Shown: positions 8,012-18,676, numbered from the stretch's first letter. The stretch is DNA of 64,000 nt from Blattabacterium cuenoti BPAA (GCF_000348805.1 NC_020510.1:62001-126000), one strand, 5' to 3'. The notes: a model not told the origin generated them from the letters alone. Numbers and translations are program-made.

Positions 8012-9331
8012 ATGAGAAGAATTTTATTTTTTATTTTCATTTTTTCTTTTTTTTTAATAGAAGAAGGCAAATTAAAAGCTGAGAAAGGAGATGTTGAAAA
8101 TGGAATGGAACTTTTTAAAAAAAATTGCACAACATGTCATTCCATAGATTTAGAAAAAAAAATGATAGGACCTGCTCTACATGGAGTGACTGAAAGAAGA
8201 AATCGTAAATGGTTACATCAATGGATTAAGAATAATAAATCTCTAAGAGAAAGTGGAGATAAGGAAGCTTTAGAGGTTTACAAAGAATATGGAAATATAG
8301 AAATGAATCCATTTCCTCAATTATCTGAAAAACAAATAGATGATATATTATCTTTTATAAAAAATCCAGATTTAATAAAAAAAAAAGAGAATCATAAAAT
8401 AAATCATAATAATAATGAAGCTAATGAAAATAATGATAGAGAAGAAAATCAATTTTTAGTCAAATTAATTATTTTTTGTTTTGGAATTTTATCTTTAATT
8501 CTACTTTGGATTTTATATAGAATACAAATTTTAATCAGGTTAATTAATGAAGGAGAAACAAAGGTTTCTACTTTTAGAAAACAAAATTTCATAATAAATA
8601 TTTTATACAAAAAAATATTAGGAAATGATAAAAAAAAGTGGTATTTGTTTTCTTGTTTTACAGGATTTTTTTTGTTATTTGGGATATATGAAACTTGGAA
8701 TTTTTTAATGAAAATAGATGTAAATAAAGGATATAAACCTGAACAACCTATTTATTTTTCTCATAAAATCCATTCTGGAATTAATAAAATTGATTGTCAA
8801 TATTGTCATTCTTCGGCAAAGTATGGTAAGGTATCTGGAATTCCTTCAGTAAATGTTTGCATGAATTGTCATATAACTATTCATGAATACAATGGAGATT
8901 ATTTGGAAAAAGGAAAAAGTAGAGAGGAATATAATCAAGAAATCCAAAAGATTTATAAGGCGATAGGATGGGATCCAGAAACAAGGAAATATTCTAAAAA
9001 AATTCATCCCATTCAATGGGTACGCATTCACAATATGCCAGATTTCGTCTATTTTGATCATTCTCAACATATCCTTACAGGAGAAAAATCAATTAAAAAA
9101 TTAAAAAAAGTAAATTTAGTTTGTTATGCTTGTCATGGAGAAGTTCAAAAAATGGATACAGTAGAAATGTCTAATGATTTTACTATGGAATGGTGCATTT
9201 CTTGTCATAAAAACGTTGGAATAGACAAAAAAAATAAATATTATAAAGAATATTTTCCGAGCAGCAAAACAAATAAAAAAATCACTGTTGATATGATTGG
9301 AGGGATAGAATGTGCTAAATGTCATTACTGA
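8012..9331 (+). CDS. actA: Alternative complex III subunit ActA, multihaem cytochrome c
   Basis: Membrane-anchored multihaem cytochrome c of the quinol:electron acceptor oxidoreductase. Six CXXCH haem motifs are present: CTTCH in an N-terminal monohaem domain, then CQYCH, CMNCH, CYACH, CISCH and CAKCH in a C-terminal pentahaem domain. Two hydrophobic segments lie between the domains. I prefer the ATG at 8012, because MRRILFFIFIFSFF is a proper signal sequence; the frame stays open upstream to an ATG at 7955. It is first in a six-gene operon and overlaps actB by 13 bp. Confidence 0.92.
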   Translation: MRRILFFIFIFSFFLIEEGKLKAEKGDVENGMELFKKNCTTCHSIDLEKKMIGPALHGVTERRNRKWLHQWIKNNKSLRESGDKEALEVYKEYGNIEMNPFPQLSEKQIDDILSFIKNPDLIKKKENHKINHNNNEANENNDREENQFLVKLIIFCFGILSLILLWILYRIQILIRLINEGETKVSTFRKQNFIINILYKKILGNDKKKWYLFSCFTGFFLLFGIYETWNFLMKIDVNKGYKPEQPIYFSHKIHSGINKIDCQYCHSSAKYGKVSGIPSVNVCMNCHITIHEYNGDYLEKGKSREEYNQEIQKIYKAIGWDPETRKYSKKIHPIQWVRIHNMPDFVYFDHSQHILTGEKSIKKLKKVNLVCYACHGEVQKMDTVEMSNDFTMEWCISCHKNVGIDKKNKYYKEYFPSSKTNKKITVDMIGGIECAKCHY

Positions 9332-12300
9332 AGAATGAAATAGGAATGAAAGAGAATAAAAAAATTATTATGAAATCAAATAAAAAGAATAAAATATTAA
9401 ACAATTATAATCCTATAAAGGATCTTTTTCAAGGAAAAACATCTAGACGTGATTTTCTTAAGTGGGTAGGGTTTAGTACAGCTTCTGTGACTTTATCCGC
9501 TTGTAAAGGACCAGTTGTTAAATCTATTCCTTATGTAGTCAAACCAGAGAATATCACTCCAGGAATTCCTAACTATTATGCATCCACTATGATTGATTCT
9601 TTCGATATAGGAAGTGTTTTAGTGAAAACAAGAGAAGGTCGTCCTATAAAAATAGAACCTAATTTTTATTCTGAATTTTTTAATACAACTTCTGCAAGAA
9701 TACAATCTTCTTTATTATCTCTTTATGATGAGGAAAGATTAAAAAATCCTTCTTTAAAAGGAAAAAAAAGTTCTTGGAAAGAAATAGATAATTATATTAT
9801 TCAAAATTTGAAATTTTTATCTAAAACAAAAAAAGATATAATTTTTCTTTCTTCTTCTTTTCCAAGTTTTTCTACAAAAAAATTGATTCAAGATTTCAAG
9901 AAAAAATATCCTCGTACAAAATGGGTTACTTATGATCCTATTTCATATTCCAAAGCTTTGGATGCTTCAGAAGAAATATTCGGAATTCGAGGATTTCCAA
10001 TTTTTGATTTGAATAAATCAGAATTAATCGTTTCGTTTGATGCTGATTTTTTGGGGGATTGGAGTCCTGAAAATATGGCAAAATTTTATGTTTGTAAAAG
10101 AAATCCTGAAAAAAATATGATGCAACATATTCAAATAGAAAGCAATATGACAATAACTGGAGCAAATGCAGACATTCGTTTATCTAGAAAGCCTTCTGAA
10201 ATAAAACAAATGTTGCTTGAAATTTTTCAAAACATTTGTTTAGGAAAGCTCCCAAAGGATAAAAATGCGGAAAGAATAGCTTCATTAATAAATAAAATGG
10301 GATCTAAAAGTGTGATTTTTTCAGATGGAGATCAAGAATCTTATGAATTATCTTTTTTAATTAATCAAAAAATTAATAGTCATGCATTGCAACATGATAA
10401 ATATCTTTTTTCAAAAGAAAGTAATGATAATAAATTCAAAAATTTTTTGAAAGATTTAGAGAACGAAAATGTTGGAGGTTTATTTATTCATAATGTTAAT
10501 CCTATTTACAGTCTTCCATTTTCTATTTATGAAAAAGTGAAAAAGTGTATCAAAAAAATACCTCTAACAGTTTCTCTTTCCATGAGTAAAGATGAAACCA
10601 GTGAAGTCATGGATGTATCAGCTCCTATTCCTCATTGGTTAGAAAGTTGGGGAGATACTTATCCTGTGACTAATGTTTATACATTAATTCAACCTACAAT
10701 TCAATGTATTTTTAATACAAGACAATTTCAGGATTCTTTAGTAATTTGGAGTGAGATTCAAGAAAAAAATTATTACGAATATTTAAAAAAAACTTGGGAA
10801 AAAAATATTATTCCAAAATCCAATGTTTCTTCCTTCAATGAAGCTTTATTTCATGGAGTGGTAAAAATTAAAAATCATAAACCTATTTCAAATAATTTTT
10901 CAATAAATCAAAAAAGAATCAAAAAATATGAAAAACAAATAGTAAACCAAAAAAAAATAAAAACAAATTTTGAACTTAGATTATATACTAAAATTAGTAT
11001 AGGTGACGGTCATCAATATAATAATCCTTGGTTACAAGAACTCCCGGATCCTATTACACGAACTACATGGGAGAACTATTTAACTATATCATATTTTGAT
11101 GCAAACAAAATGGGATTGAAAAATTGGAACTCTGGAGATGGATCTTTAAATGGAAACTGTGTGGATTTGATTAAAAATAATCAAACAATCATCCAAAATA
11201 TTCCTGTTTTTATTCAACCTGGACAAGCTTTAGGGTCTTTAGGATTAGCTTTTGGTTATGGTCAAAAAAAGGGAAAATTGTCTAAGATTGTTCACGGAAA
11301 AAACGCTTATAGAATCTATGAAGATTTTTTCATAATACAAGATAATATACAGATAAAAAAAGTAGATAAAATCCATAAATTTTCTTGCGTACAGTTACAT
11401 CATACAATGGTAGGAAGAAATTTAGTAAAAGAAACAGATTTAGATATATTTTTAAACAGACCAAAAGAAATTTGGAATGAAAAAGAAAAAGTTTCAACTC
11501 ATAAAGGAATGCTTTTTCCAGAAGAAATTTCTATTTGGAATCCAAATCATAAAAAAAAAGAAAAAAAGAATGGACATCATTTTAATTTATCTATAGATTT
11601 AAATGCTTGTATTGGATGTGGAGCTTGCGTTATTGCATGTCATTCTGAAAATAATGTTCCTGTTGTTGGAAAAGAGGAAATAGAAAAATCTAGAGATATG
11701 CATTGGTTACGTATAGATAGATATTATTTTTCAGATGATGATCCATCTTCAGAAACAAGAAACAATGAAAACAACATTTATGAAAATCCAAAAGTTACTT
11801 TTCAACCAATTATGTGTCAGCATTGCGATCATGCTCCTTGTGAAACTGTATGTCCAGTTGGAGCCACTTCTCATGGAAAACAAGGTCAAAATATGATGGC
11901 TTACAATCGTTGTGTAGGAACTCGTTATTGTGCGAATAATTGTCCTTATAAAGTAAGACGATTTAATTGGTTTAATTATGTTAATAATCAGAAATTTGAT
12001 TTCAACATGAATAATGCTTTAGGAAAAATGATACTAAATCCAGATGTTGTTGTTAGAACCAGAGGTGTCATGGAAAAATGTTCTTTATGCATACAAAGAA
12101 CACAATATGTGATAGGAATCGCAAAAAAAGAAAATAGAAAAATTCAAGATGAAGAATTTGAAACAGCTTGTAGTGTTTCTTGTCCAACCAAAGCTATCAC
12201 TTTTGGAGATATAAACGACCCTACTAGTCTCATTTCTAAAAAAATAAAAAATCCTAGATCTTATAAACTACTAGATTTTATAGGAGTAAGACCTAATGTC

Positions 12301-12351
12301 TCTTATCAATTAAAAATTAGAAATAAAAATGAAATAGAAAAAATGAAATAG
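9319..12351 (+). CDS. actB: Alternative complex III subunit ActB, molybdopterin-fold/Fe-S protein
   Basis: Large (1010 aa) peripheral subunit carrying electrons in the complex III analogue. A twin-arginine-like SRRDFLKW (42-49) leads into a hydrophobic stretch ending in LSAC (59-62), a lipobox-like site. The central part has the molybdopterin oxidoreductase fold, which in this family normally lacks the cofactor. The C-terminal part has four ferredoxin-like cysteine clusters, visible as CIGCGACVIACHSE, CQHCDHAPCETVCPVG, CVGTRYCANNCPYK, and CSLC paired with ACSVSCPTKAI. An alternative start is the ATG at 9346. actC follows after 8 bp. Confidence 0.95.
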   Translation: MSLLKNEIGMKENKKIIMKSNKKNKILNNYNPIKDLFQGKTSRRDFLKWVGFSTASVTLSACKGPVVKSIPYVVKPENITPGIPNYYASTMIDSFDIGSVLVKTREGRPIKIEPNFYSEFFNTTSARIQSSLLSLYDEERLKNPSLKGKKSSWKEIDNYIIQNLKFLSKTKKDIIFLSSSFPSFSTKKLIQDFKKKYPRTKWVTYDPISYSKALDASEEIFGIRGFPIFDLNKSELIVSFDADFLGDWSPENMAKFYVCKRNPEKNMMQHIQIESNMTITGANADIRLSRKPSEIKQMLLEIFQNICLGKLPKDKNAERIASLINKMGSKSVIFSDGDQESYELSFLINQKINSHALQHDKYLFSKESNDNKFKNFLKDLENENVGGLFIHNVNPIYSLPFSIYEKVKKCIKKIPLTVSLSMSKDETSEVMDVSAPIPHWLESWGDTYPVTNVYTLIQPTIQCIFNTRQFQDSLVIWSEIQEKNYYEYLKKTWEKNIIPKSNVSSFNEALFHGVVKIKNHKPISNNFSINQKRIKKYEKQIVNQKKIKTNFELRLYTKISIGDGHQYNNPWLQELPDPITRTTWENYLTISYFDANKMGLKNWNSGDGSLNGNCVDLIKNNQTIIQNIPVFIQPGQALGSLGLAFGYGQKKGKLSKIVHGKNAYRIYEDFFIIQDNIQIKKVDKIHKFSCVQLHHTMVGRNLVKETDLDIFLNRPKEIWNEKEKVSTHKGMLFPEEISIWNPNHKKKEKKNGHHFNLSIDLNACIGCGACVIACHSENNVPVVGKEEIEKSRDMHWLRIDRYYFSDDDPSSETRNNENNIYENPKVTFQPIMCQHCDHAPCETVCPVGATSHGKQGQNMMAYNRCVGTRYCANNCPYKVRRFNWFNYVNNQKFDFNMNNALGKMILNPDVVVRTRGVMEKCSLCIQRTQYVIGIAKKENRKIQDEEFETACSVSCPTKAITFGDINDPTSLISKKIKNPRSYKLLDFIGVRPNVSYQLKIRNKNEIEKMK

Positions 12352-12359
12352 AAAAAATT

Positions 12360-13730
12360 ATGTTAAATCATTATGAATCTCCTATAAGGAACCCCCTCAT
12401 TTTAGGAAAAAAAACATTGAAAAATATTACAGATGATATATTCAATCCTATAAAAAATAAAGCCGGAAATCTATGGTGGATTTCTTTATTGATTTCTATT
12501 TTCGCTTTTTTATGGGGATTAGGATGTATTTTTTATACAATTGGAACAGGTATAGGTGTATGGGGTTTAAATAAAACAGTTAATTGGGCCTGGGATATTA
12601 CCAATTTTGTTTGGTGGGTTGGAATTGGTCATGCTGGAACTTTGATTTCAGCTGTTTTGTTATTATTTCGTCAAAAATGGCGTTTATCTATTAATCGTTC
12701 AGCAGAAGCTATGACTATTTTTGCAGTAATCCAAGCTGGATTATTTCCTATTATTCATATGGGTAGACCATGGAATGCTCATTGGGTTTTACCCATTCCC
12801 AATCAGTTTGGCTCTTTATGGCCAAATTTTAATTCTCCTTTATTGTGGGATGTATTTGCTATTAGTACTTATTTTTCTGTTTCTACTGTTTTTTGGTTTA
12901 TGGGATTAATTCCAGATTTTGCAATGATACGAGACCGTATTTCAAATCCTTTTCAAAAAAAAATCTATAATATTCTTAGTTTTGGATGGGGGGGGACATC
13001 AAAAGATTGGCAAAGATTTGAAGAATTGTCCTTAATTTTAGCTGGGTTATGTACTCCATTGGTTTTCTCTGTTCATACCATAGTTTCTTTTGATTTTTCC
13101 ACTTCTGTAATTAAGGGGTGGCATAGCACAATATTTCCTCCTTATTTTGTTGCAGGTGCTATATTTTCTGGTTTTGCTATGGTACAGACTTTACTAGGCG
13201 TCGCAAGAAAAGTTCTTTCTCTAGAAGATTATATTACCAGAAATCATATTGAATATATGAATATGATTATTTTATTAACAGGAGGAATTGTTTTATTAGC
13301 TTATATTTCAGAATTTATTATTGCTTGGTATTCAGGAACCCCTTTTGAAAAATTTATTTATTTTTCTGTAGAAGCATCTAAAGGACCATTTTGGTGGGCC
13401 TTTTGGGCTTTAATCATTTGTAATGTCATTATTCCGCAATTTTTATGGATTAAATCTGTACGAAGAAGTTTTTTCTGGTCTTATGTCATAGCTATTGTCA
13501 TAAATATTGGAATGTGGTTTGAAAGATTTGACATTATTGTTTTAAATCTAAGTCATGATTATCTTCCTTCTTCTTGGACTGGTTTTATTCCTTCATTCGT
13601 AGATGTTGGAATCTTTATAGGGACTATTGGTTTATTCTTTATCCTGTATTTGTTATATATACGTGTTTTTCCTGTTATTTCACAATCAGAATTAAAAACA
13701 ATATTGAAACCAGATCATAAAAAAAAATAG
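12360..13730 (+). CDS. actC: Alternative complex III subunit ActC, NrfD-like quinol-binding membrane protein
   Basis: 456-aa polytopic NrfD/PsrC-family protein with about ten hydrophobic helices. Family marks include TNFVWWVGIGHAGTLISAVL and the HMGRPWNAHWVLPIPN segment. It binds quinol in the membrane and passes electrons to ActB and ActA. It lies between actB and actD with spacings of only 8 and 4 bp, in the canonical flavobacterial order. Confidence 0.95.
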   Translation: MLNHYESPIRNPLILGKKTLKNITDDIFNPIKNKAGNLWWISLLISIFAFLWGLGCIFYTIGTGIGVWGLNKTVNWAWDITNFVWWVGIGHAGTLISAVLLLFRQKWRLSINRSAEAMTIFAVIQAGLFPIIHMGRPWNAHWVLPIPNQFGSLWPNFNSPLLWDVFAISTYFSVSTVFWFMGLIPDFAMIRDRISNPFQKKIYNILSFGWGGTSKDWQRFEELSLILAGLCTPLVFSVHTIVSFDFSTSVIKGWHSTIFPPYFVAGAIFSGFAMVQTLLGVARKVLSLEDYITRNHIEYMNMIILLTGGIVLLAYISEFIIAWYSGTPFEKFIYFSVEASKGPFWWAFWALIICNVIIPQFLWIKSVRRSFFWSYVIAIVINIGMWFERFDIIVLNLSHDYLPSSWTGFIPSFVDVGIFIGTIGLFFILYLLYIRVFPVISQSELKTILKPDHKKK

Positions 13731-13734
13731 TGAA

Positions 13735-14256
13735 ATGAAGAATATATGTGTACATGCATTATATGATGATGATCATACGTTAATAAATAGTATAAAAATT
13801 ATACAATATCATAATTATAACATATGTGAAGTTTATTCTCCTTTTCCTATTCATCATTTAACTAAAGTGTTAAAACTAAAAAAAACGAATTTATCTCTTT
13901 TATCTTTTATATATGGATTATTGGGTTTTTGCATAGCTTGTGTGTTAACTTGGTATACTATGGTTTGGGATTGGCCTCAAAATATTGGAGGGAAACCTTC
14001 TTTTTCTTGGATTAGAAACCTTCCTTCTTTTATTCCTGTTATATTTGAATTTTCAATTTTTTTTTCTGCACATTTTATGTGCATTACTTATCTCATTCAA
14101 TGTAAATTATTTCCAGGACGTATGTCAAAAAATCCGGATTCAAGAACTACTGATAATATGTTTTTAGTAGAAATTCATACTAAAAAACATTCCGAAAAAT
14201 TAGTGAATCTATTAAAAGAAAATGGTGCAATAGAGGTCGTGATAAAACAATACTAA
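13735..14256 (+). CDS. actD: Alternative complex III subunit ActD (DUF3341)
   Basis: 173-aa DUF3341 protein. A cytoplasmic N-terminal domain (about 55 residues) is followed by two transmembrane helices (about 58-80 and 100-124) and a short C-terminal domain with NPDSRTTDNMFLVEI. ActD is a structural membrane subunit of alternative complex III without cofactors. Its position between actC and actE supports the call. Confidence 0.92.
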   Translation: MKNICVHALYDDDHTLINSIKIIQYHNYNICEVYSPFPIHHLTKVLKLKKTNLSLLSFIYGLLGFCIACVLTWYTMVWDWPQNIGGKPSFSWIRNLPSFIPVIFEFSIFFSAHFMCITYLIQCKLFPGRMSKNPDSRTTDNMFLVEIHTKKHSEKLVNLLKENGAIEVVIKQY

Positions 14257-14292
14257 ATCCAATTAGATTAAATAAAAGAATATAATATTATT

Positions 14293-14907
14293 ATGAATAA
14301 ATATTTATACGAGTTTATTATTATTTTTTTAAATATGACTTTATTTCTGTTTCTAGAATCTTGTTGGGTTGATAAAACTAAACCTAATATAGTATATATG
14401 CCTGATATGTATTATTCAGAAGCATATGAACCTTATTCAGATCCTTATTCCTACAATAAAAAAGATAAAAACATTAAAATTCCTTTCTTTTCAAAAGAAA
14501 AAACTTCTTCACTCTATCCAGTAGAAGGAACTGTTTCTAGAAATGATTTATTTTATAATTTGATAAATATAAAAAATAAAGGATTGAATTATTCGAAAAA
14601 TATCATTAAAAATCCACTATACAGTAGTCATTACGAAAAAAAAGAAATTACAATAAAAAAAGGAGAAAAATTATATCAAATCAATTGTTCTATATGTCAT
14701 GGTAAAAATGGAGATGGACAAGGAGAATTGGTTAAAAACGAAAAAATTTTTGGAATACCTAATTATAAAGATAGAGATCTTACTATTGGTAGTGTTTATT
14801 ATGTCATTACATATGGAAAAAATAATATGAATTCTTATGCTTCACAATTAAATGAAAAAGATAGATGGAGGGTATCAGAATATGTTATGTTTTTAAAAAA
14901 TAAATAA
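14293..14907 (+). CDS. actE: Alternative complex III subunit ActE, monohaem cytochrome c
   Basis: 204-aa lipoprotein-like cytochrome c. The N-terminus has a hydrophobic stretch ending in FLESCW, compatible with a lipobox Cys. The single haem site is CSICHGKNGDGQGE, with the distal Met likely in NNMNSYASQL. The segment MPDMYYSEAYEPY is typical of flavobacterial ActE. It receives electrons from ActA. actF follows 2 bp downstream. Confidence 0.92.
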   Translation: MNKYLYEFIIIFLNMTLFLFLESCWVDKTKPNIVYMPDMYYSEAYEPYSDPYSYNKKDKNIKIPFFSKEKTSSLYPVEGTVSRNDLFYNLINIKNKGLNYSKNIIKNPLYSSHYEKKEITIKKGEKLYQINCSICHGKNGDGQGELVKNEKIFGIPNYKDRDLTIGSVYYVITYGKNNMNSYASQLNEKDRWRVSEYVMFLKNK

Positions 14908-14909
14908 AC

Positions 14910-16151
14910 ATGTATCAGTTTTATAAAATGAATAAAAAAATTATCATTATTATGATAATAATCGTAGGTTTTATTTTTATTTCTTTAGATAAAATGTTTC
15001 TTGATCAAAAAGAACAAATTTTTTCAGAAAAAAAATATTTTATCACAAAAAATCATAAACCTTGTACCGCATTATATATTTCAATTTTTTATTTTACTTC
15101 TATATCTTTAGGAGCATTGTTTTTTTTAGGAATACAAAATATATCAAAATCAGGTTGGTCTGTGATTATTCATCCGATCATGGAGGAAGTTTCTTCTTTT
15201 ATTCCATATGGTGGTTTTATGATTCTTCTCATTTTGTTATTAAATGCTATGGATATAGTACATATATTTCATTGGATGAATTCAGATTTATATAATCCTA
15301 TTTCTTTAAAGTATGACAAAATTATTGCCAGTAAAAAATTTTTTTTGAATATTCCATTTTTCTTAGTAAGAAGTACTATTTATGTATTAATATGTAGTTT
15401 TTTTTATTTAAAAATTAAAAGAATATCTTGTACATTATATATATCCCATTCATTAAATGATTATAAAAAATTATATTTTAGATCTCTTATTTTCGTTATA
15501 TCTTTTTCTATTATTTCCATACTTATGACATGGGATTGGATCATGTCTTTAAACCCACATTGGGTTAGTACTTTATTGGGGTGGTATGTTTTGAGTAGTT
15601 TCATGATAACAGGAATAAGTACTATCACAATAATATCTATTTATCTTAACAAAAAAGGATTCTTTCCTTTATTTAGGAAAAGTCATTTACATGATCTGAG
15701 TAAGTATCTATTTTCTGGTAGCTTGTTGTGGACTTATTTTTGGTTTTCACAATTTTTTCTGTATTGGTATGGAAATATTCCAGAAGAAATTACATATTTT
15801 ATAAAAAGAGAAGAAATTTACAATTCCATCCATTTTTGGATGCTGATTCCTAATTTTTTAGTTCCTTTTTTTGGATTAATCAGTAGTAAAAGCAAATCAA
15901 ATAACAAAATAGTCTTTTTCGTCTCTTTAATATTACTCATAGGACATTACATAGACACATACAATTTAATAGCTCCAGATATTAATGAGGGTGCAAAATT
16001 TTGTATATTCGAAATCATAGGTTCTTTATTAATCATAGGAGGATTTTTTATTTATATTTTATTTTCAAATTTTAATAAAAGAAAAATCAATTCTTCTGAA
16101 GGAAATCCTTTTTTTCAGGAAAGTAAAAATTATAAGTATCCTTACATGTAA
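14910..16151 (+). CDS. actF: Alternative complex III subunit ActF, membrane protein
   Basis: 413-aa membrane protein with about ten hydrophobic helices, distantly NrfD-like, the last subunit of the complex. Conserved-looking segments are TWDWIMSLNPHWVSTLLGWY and SKYLFSGSLLWTYFWFSQ. A second possible start is the ATG at 14928. In free-living flavobacteria cytochrome oxidase genes commonly follow actF; here the operon stops and meets a convergent trkA. The terminal oxidase must lie elsewhere. Confidence 0.9.
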   Translation: MYQFYKMNKKIIIIMIIIVGFIFISLDKMFLDQKEQIFSEKKYFITKNHKPCTALYISIFYFTSISLGALFFLGIQNISKSGWSVIIHPIMEEVSSFIPYGGFMILLILLLNAMDIVHIFHWMNSDLYNPISLKYDKIIASKKFFLNIPFFLVRSTIYVLICSFFYLKIKRISCTLYISHSLNDYKKLYFRSLIFVISFSIISILMTWDWIMSLNPHWVSTLLGWYVLSSFMITGISTITIISIYLNKKGFFPLFRKSHLHDLSKYLFSGSLLWTYFWFSQFFLYWYGNIPEEITYFIKREEIYNSIHFWMLIPNFLVPFFGLISSKSKSNNKIVFFVSLILLIGHYIDTYNLIAPDINEGAKFCIFEIIGSLLIIGGFFIYILFSNFNKRKINSSEGNPFFQESKNYKYPYM

Positions 16152-16209
16152 AGAAAATATTACATCTTTTTTTTCAAAAAAAAACTTCAATTTCATAAAA
16201 AAAAAGAAT

Positions 16210-16899
16210 CTATTTTTTTTTATCTTTTATAAAATTCATGATAGATTTGTTAGAACCAAAAAGAGTTAATATATCCCCTTTTTGTAAAACAGTTTCTCCT
16301 GTCACTAATCCTATGACTTTTCTTGTAGAAATCCCTTTGGATGACAATGGATTACGAATGTCTCGTATTACGGTAATTAAAGACACAGAATATTTTTGTG
16401 TTAATTTTAAACTTTTCACAGATTTTCCACTAAAAGAATATGGAGAAAAAACTTCTGCTATAGAATGCTTATTATCTACTCTGAAATAATCTAAAGCATA
16501 ATTAAAAGATATTTGTTTCGTCAAACGAAACGCTGCATCTTGTTCTGGATGAATTACGTCATTAATTCCCATAGCTTCTAATATTGTATCATGTATTTTG
16601 GATAAAGATCTACTTATAATTTTCAAATTTTTATATTTTTTAAGTATAGCTGTCGTTACTATTGATGAACCTTCGTTTTCTCCAATTGCTACAATTCCTA
16701 AATTTGCTTGTTGAATTGGCAATACTTTGTAAGCAGCTTCATTATTTGCATCCATACATACTACATTCGCTATATGATCTTTTAATAAATCCACTTTCTC
16801 CATTTTATGATCTATACCAAAAACTTCATGTCCATTATCTGTTAAATTAAGTGCTAAAGATCTTCCAAAATTTCCTAACCCAATAATTATAATTTTCAT
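16210..16899 (-). CDS. trkA: TrkA/KtrA-type K+ channel regulatory protein
   Basis: 229-aa RCK protein: an N-terminal Rossmann domain starting IIIGLGNFGRSLA, with the acidic residue of the second strand in FGIDH for NAD(H)/nucleotide binding, and a C-terminal RCK_C domain from about residue 140. It gates the TrkH/KtrB channel encoded 22 bp upstream on the same strand. The single RCK unit makes it KtrA-like rather than the double-length E. coli TrkA. Confidence 0.9.
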   Translation of the reverse strand: MKIIIIGLGNFGRSLALNLTDNGHEVFGIDHKMEKVDLLKDHIANVVCMDANNEAAYKVLPIQQANLGIVAIGENEGSSIVTTAILKKYKNLKIISRSLSKIHDTILEAMGINDVIHPEQDAAFRLTKQISFNYALDYFRVDNKHSIAEVFSPYSFSGKSVKSLKLTQKYSVSLITVIRDIRNPLSSKGISTRKVIGLVTGETVLQKGDILTLFGSNKSIMNFIKDKKK

Positions 16900-16921
16900 A
16901 TTTTCTGTTTACTTACTCTTC

Positions 16922-18676
16922 TTAATTAATAAGAATATTTCCTTTAGGATATCTATAATAATGATGAGAACCAATTTTATTTTTTTTCAATAACCCAATC
17001 ATAACATTAAAAATTCCTATTCTTCCTAATAACATTAAAAGTATTAAAATCAATTTACTTCCGTTTGACAAATTAGAAGTTATTCCTAAAGATAATCCTG
17101 CTGTAGAAAAAGCGGAAAATACTTCGAAAGAAATTGATAGAATATCTTCTTTTGGATCCAAAAAAATTATAATTAAAATACTTATGTATATAACGATTAT
17201 AGATAACATAATAATAGAAAAAGATAAACGAATCGATTCCGAAGATATTTCTTTTCTTTGTATTTCTAATCTATTTTTTCCTCTAGATAAAGAAATAACA
17301 TTCATTAACGCTAATGCAAAAGTACTTGTTTTTATCCCTCCACCAGTAGAAGCTGGAGAAGCTCCTATCCACATCAAAAAAATAGTAAAAAAAATAGTAA
17401 TTGGAGTAAAAGTGTTCATATTTAACACATGAAATCCAGCTGTTCTAGATGTGGCGGAAGAAAAAAACGAAACAATCCATTTTCCATGAAAAGAAGAATG
17501 TTCGGAAAGAGAACAATGATATTCACTGATATAATAAAAAACGGTTCCAAAAACAAGCAAAAAAAAAGTGGTTAGTATAACAATTTTTGTATTTAAAGTT
17601 ACGACATGTACAGGGCATCTAAAATCTTCATCTTTAAATATTTTTAAAAAATATTTTTTTATCGTCAACCATATATATGTAAAAAAATTAAATAAAATGT
17701 TAAAACCTATTCCTCCCAATATTAGTAAAAAAGCGATAATTAATTGAAATATATAATTAAATCTCACAGATTGTGAATATAATCCTTGACTTAGGGTAGA
17801 AAATCCACTATTACAAAAAGCGGATATAGAATGAAAAATAGAAAAAAACAAAATATTATCAGATTCTATTGTATTTTTCTCTTTAATAGAAAAATAAATT
17901 AATAAAGTTCCTATAAATTCTACTGTTAAAGTAAACATGACTACTTTTACAGCTAAACTAAGAACGTTATTTGTTGTTTTTGTATTTAAAAAATTACTAA
18001 TAAAAATAGCTTCCTTAAAAGAAAATCCATCTCTAAAAAAGTAACTAAAAAAAGAAGTTATAGTTAAAATGCCTAATCCTCCCAGTTCTATTAATATAAG
18101 TATAAAAATTTTTCCTAAATAGGTAAAATCTTTAGCTGTATCTAATACTACTAATCCTGTTACACATACCGCACTAGTAGAAGTAAATAAAGCATCTATA
18201 AATGATATTTTTTTGACTGTAGATGCAGGAAGCATTAATAAAATAGATCCCAAAAAGGATAAAAAAACAAAACTTGTAATGAATATAAAAGCAGGATTAT
18301 GAATTTTAACGTATACTATTCGCATGAAATAAGTGACACGAATCAAAACATATACAATTAAACTAATAAGTGTGTATATTTTGATATCTGAAGTTATATT
18401 TTCATTATAATAATAAAAGAAAAAAATTTTTAAAAAGGAAAAAATAAGAGAAAGCATCAATATAAAAAAGGATAAAAAAATCATGGATTTATAACCTTTA
18501 TCAAGGTTTTTATCAAGGAGAATTAAAAAGTGTAACATACTTATTATTAATACAATTCCTAAAAGGATCTCTACATTAAAAAATCGAAAAGTTTTCCATC
18601 CCAAGGAAAGAATTATATAAATAAATATAATTGGAGTAAACATATCCAAAAAATTTTGAAATCTTATTTGGATCAT
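16922..18676 (-). CDS. trkH: TrkH/KtrB-type K+ uptake membrane protein
   Basis: 584-aa polytopic membrane protein of the SKT superfamily. Four degenerate selectivity-filter repeats are visible: SAVCVTGLVV, SAFCNSGFSTL, SATSRTAGFHVL and SAFSTAGLSLG. The N-terminal 130 residues add extra hydrophobic helices. With the adjacent trkA-like gene it forms the potassium uptake system. It faces away from the long non-coding gap at 18677-19143. Confidence 0.92.
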   Translation of the reverse strand: MIQIRFQNFLDMFTPIIFIYIILSLGWKTFRFFNVEILLGIVLIISMLHFLILLDKNLDKGYKSMIFLSFFILMLSLIFSFLKIFFFYYYNENITSDIKIYTLISLIVYVLIRVTYFMRIVYVKIHNPAFIFITSFVFLSFLGSILLMLPASTVKKISFIDALFTSTSAVCVTGLVVLDTAKDFTYLGKIFILILIELGGLGILTITSFFSYFFRDGFSFKEAIFISNFLNTKTTNNVLSLAVKVVMFTLTVEFIGTLLIYFSIKEKNTIESDNILFFSIFHSISAFCNSGFSTLSQGLYSQSVRFNYIFQLIIAFLLILGGIGFNILFNFFTYIWLTIKKYFLKIFKDEDFRCPVHVVTLNTKIVILTTFFLLVFGTVFYYISEYHCSLSEHSSFHGKWIVSFFSSATSRTAGFHVLNMNTFTPITIFFTIFLMWIGASPASTGGGIKTSTFALALMNVISLSRGKNRLEIQRKEISSESIRLSFSIIMLSIIVIYISILIIIFLDPKEDILSISFEVFSAFSTAGLSLGITSNLSNGSKLILILLMLLGRIGIFNVMIGLLKKNKIGSHHYYRYPKGNILIN

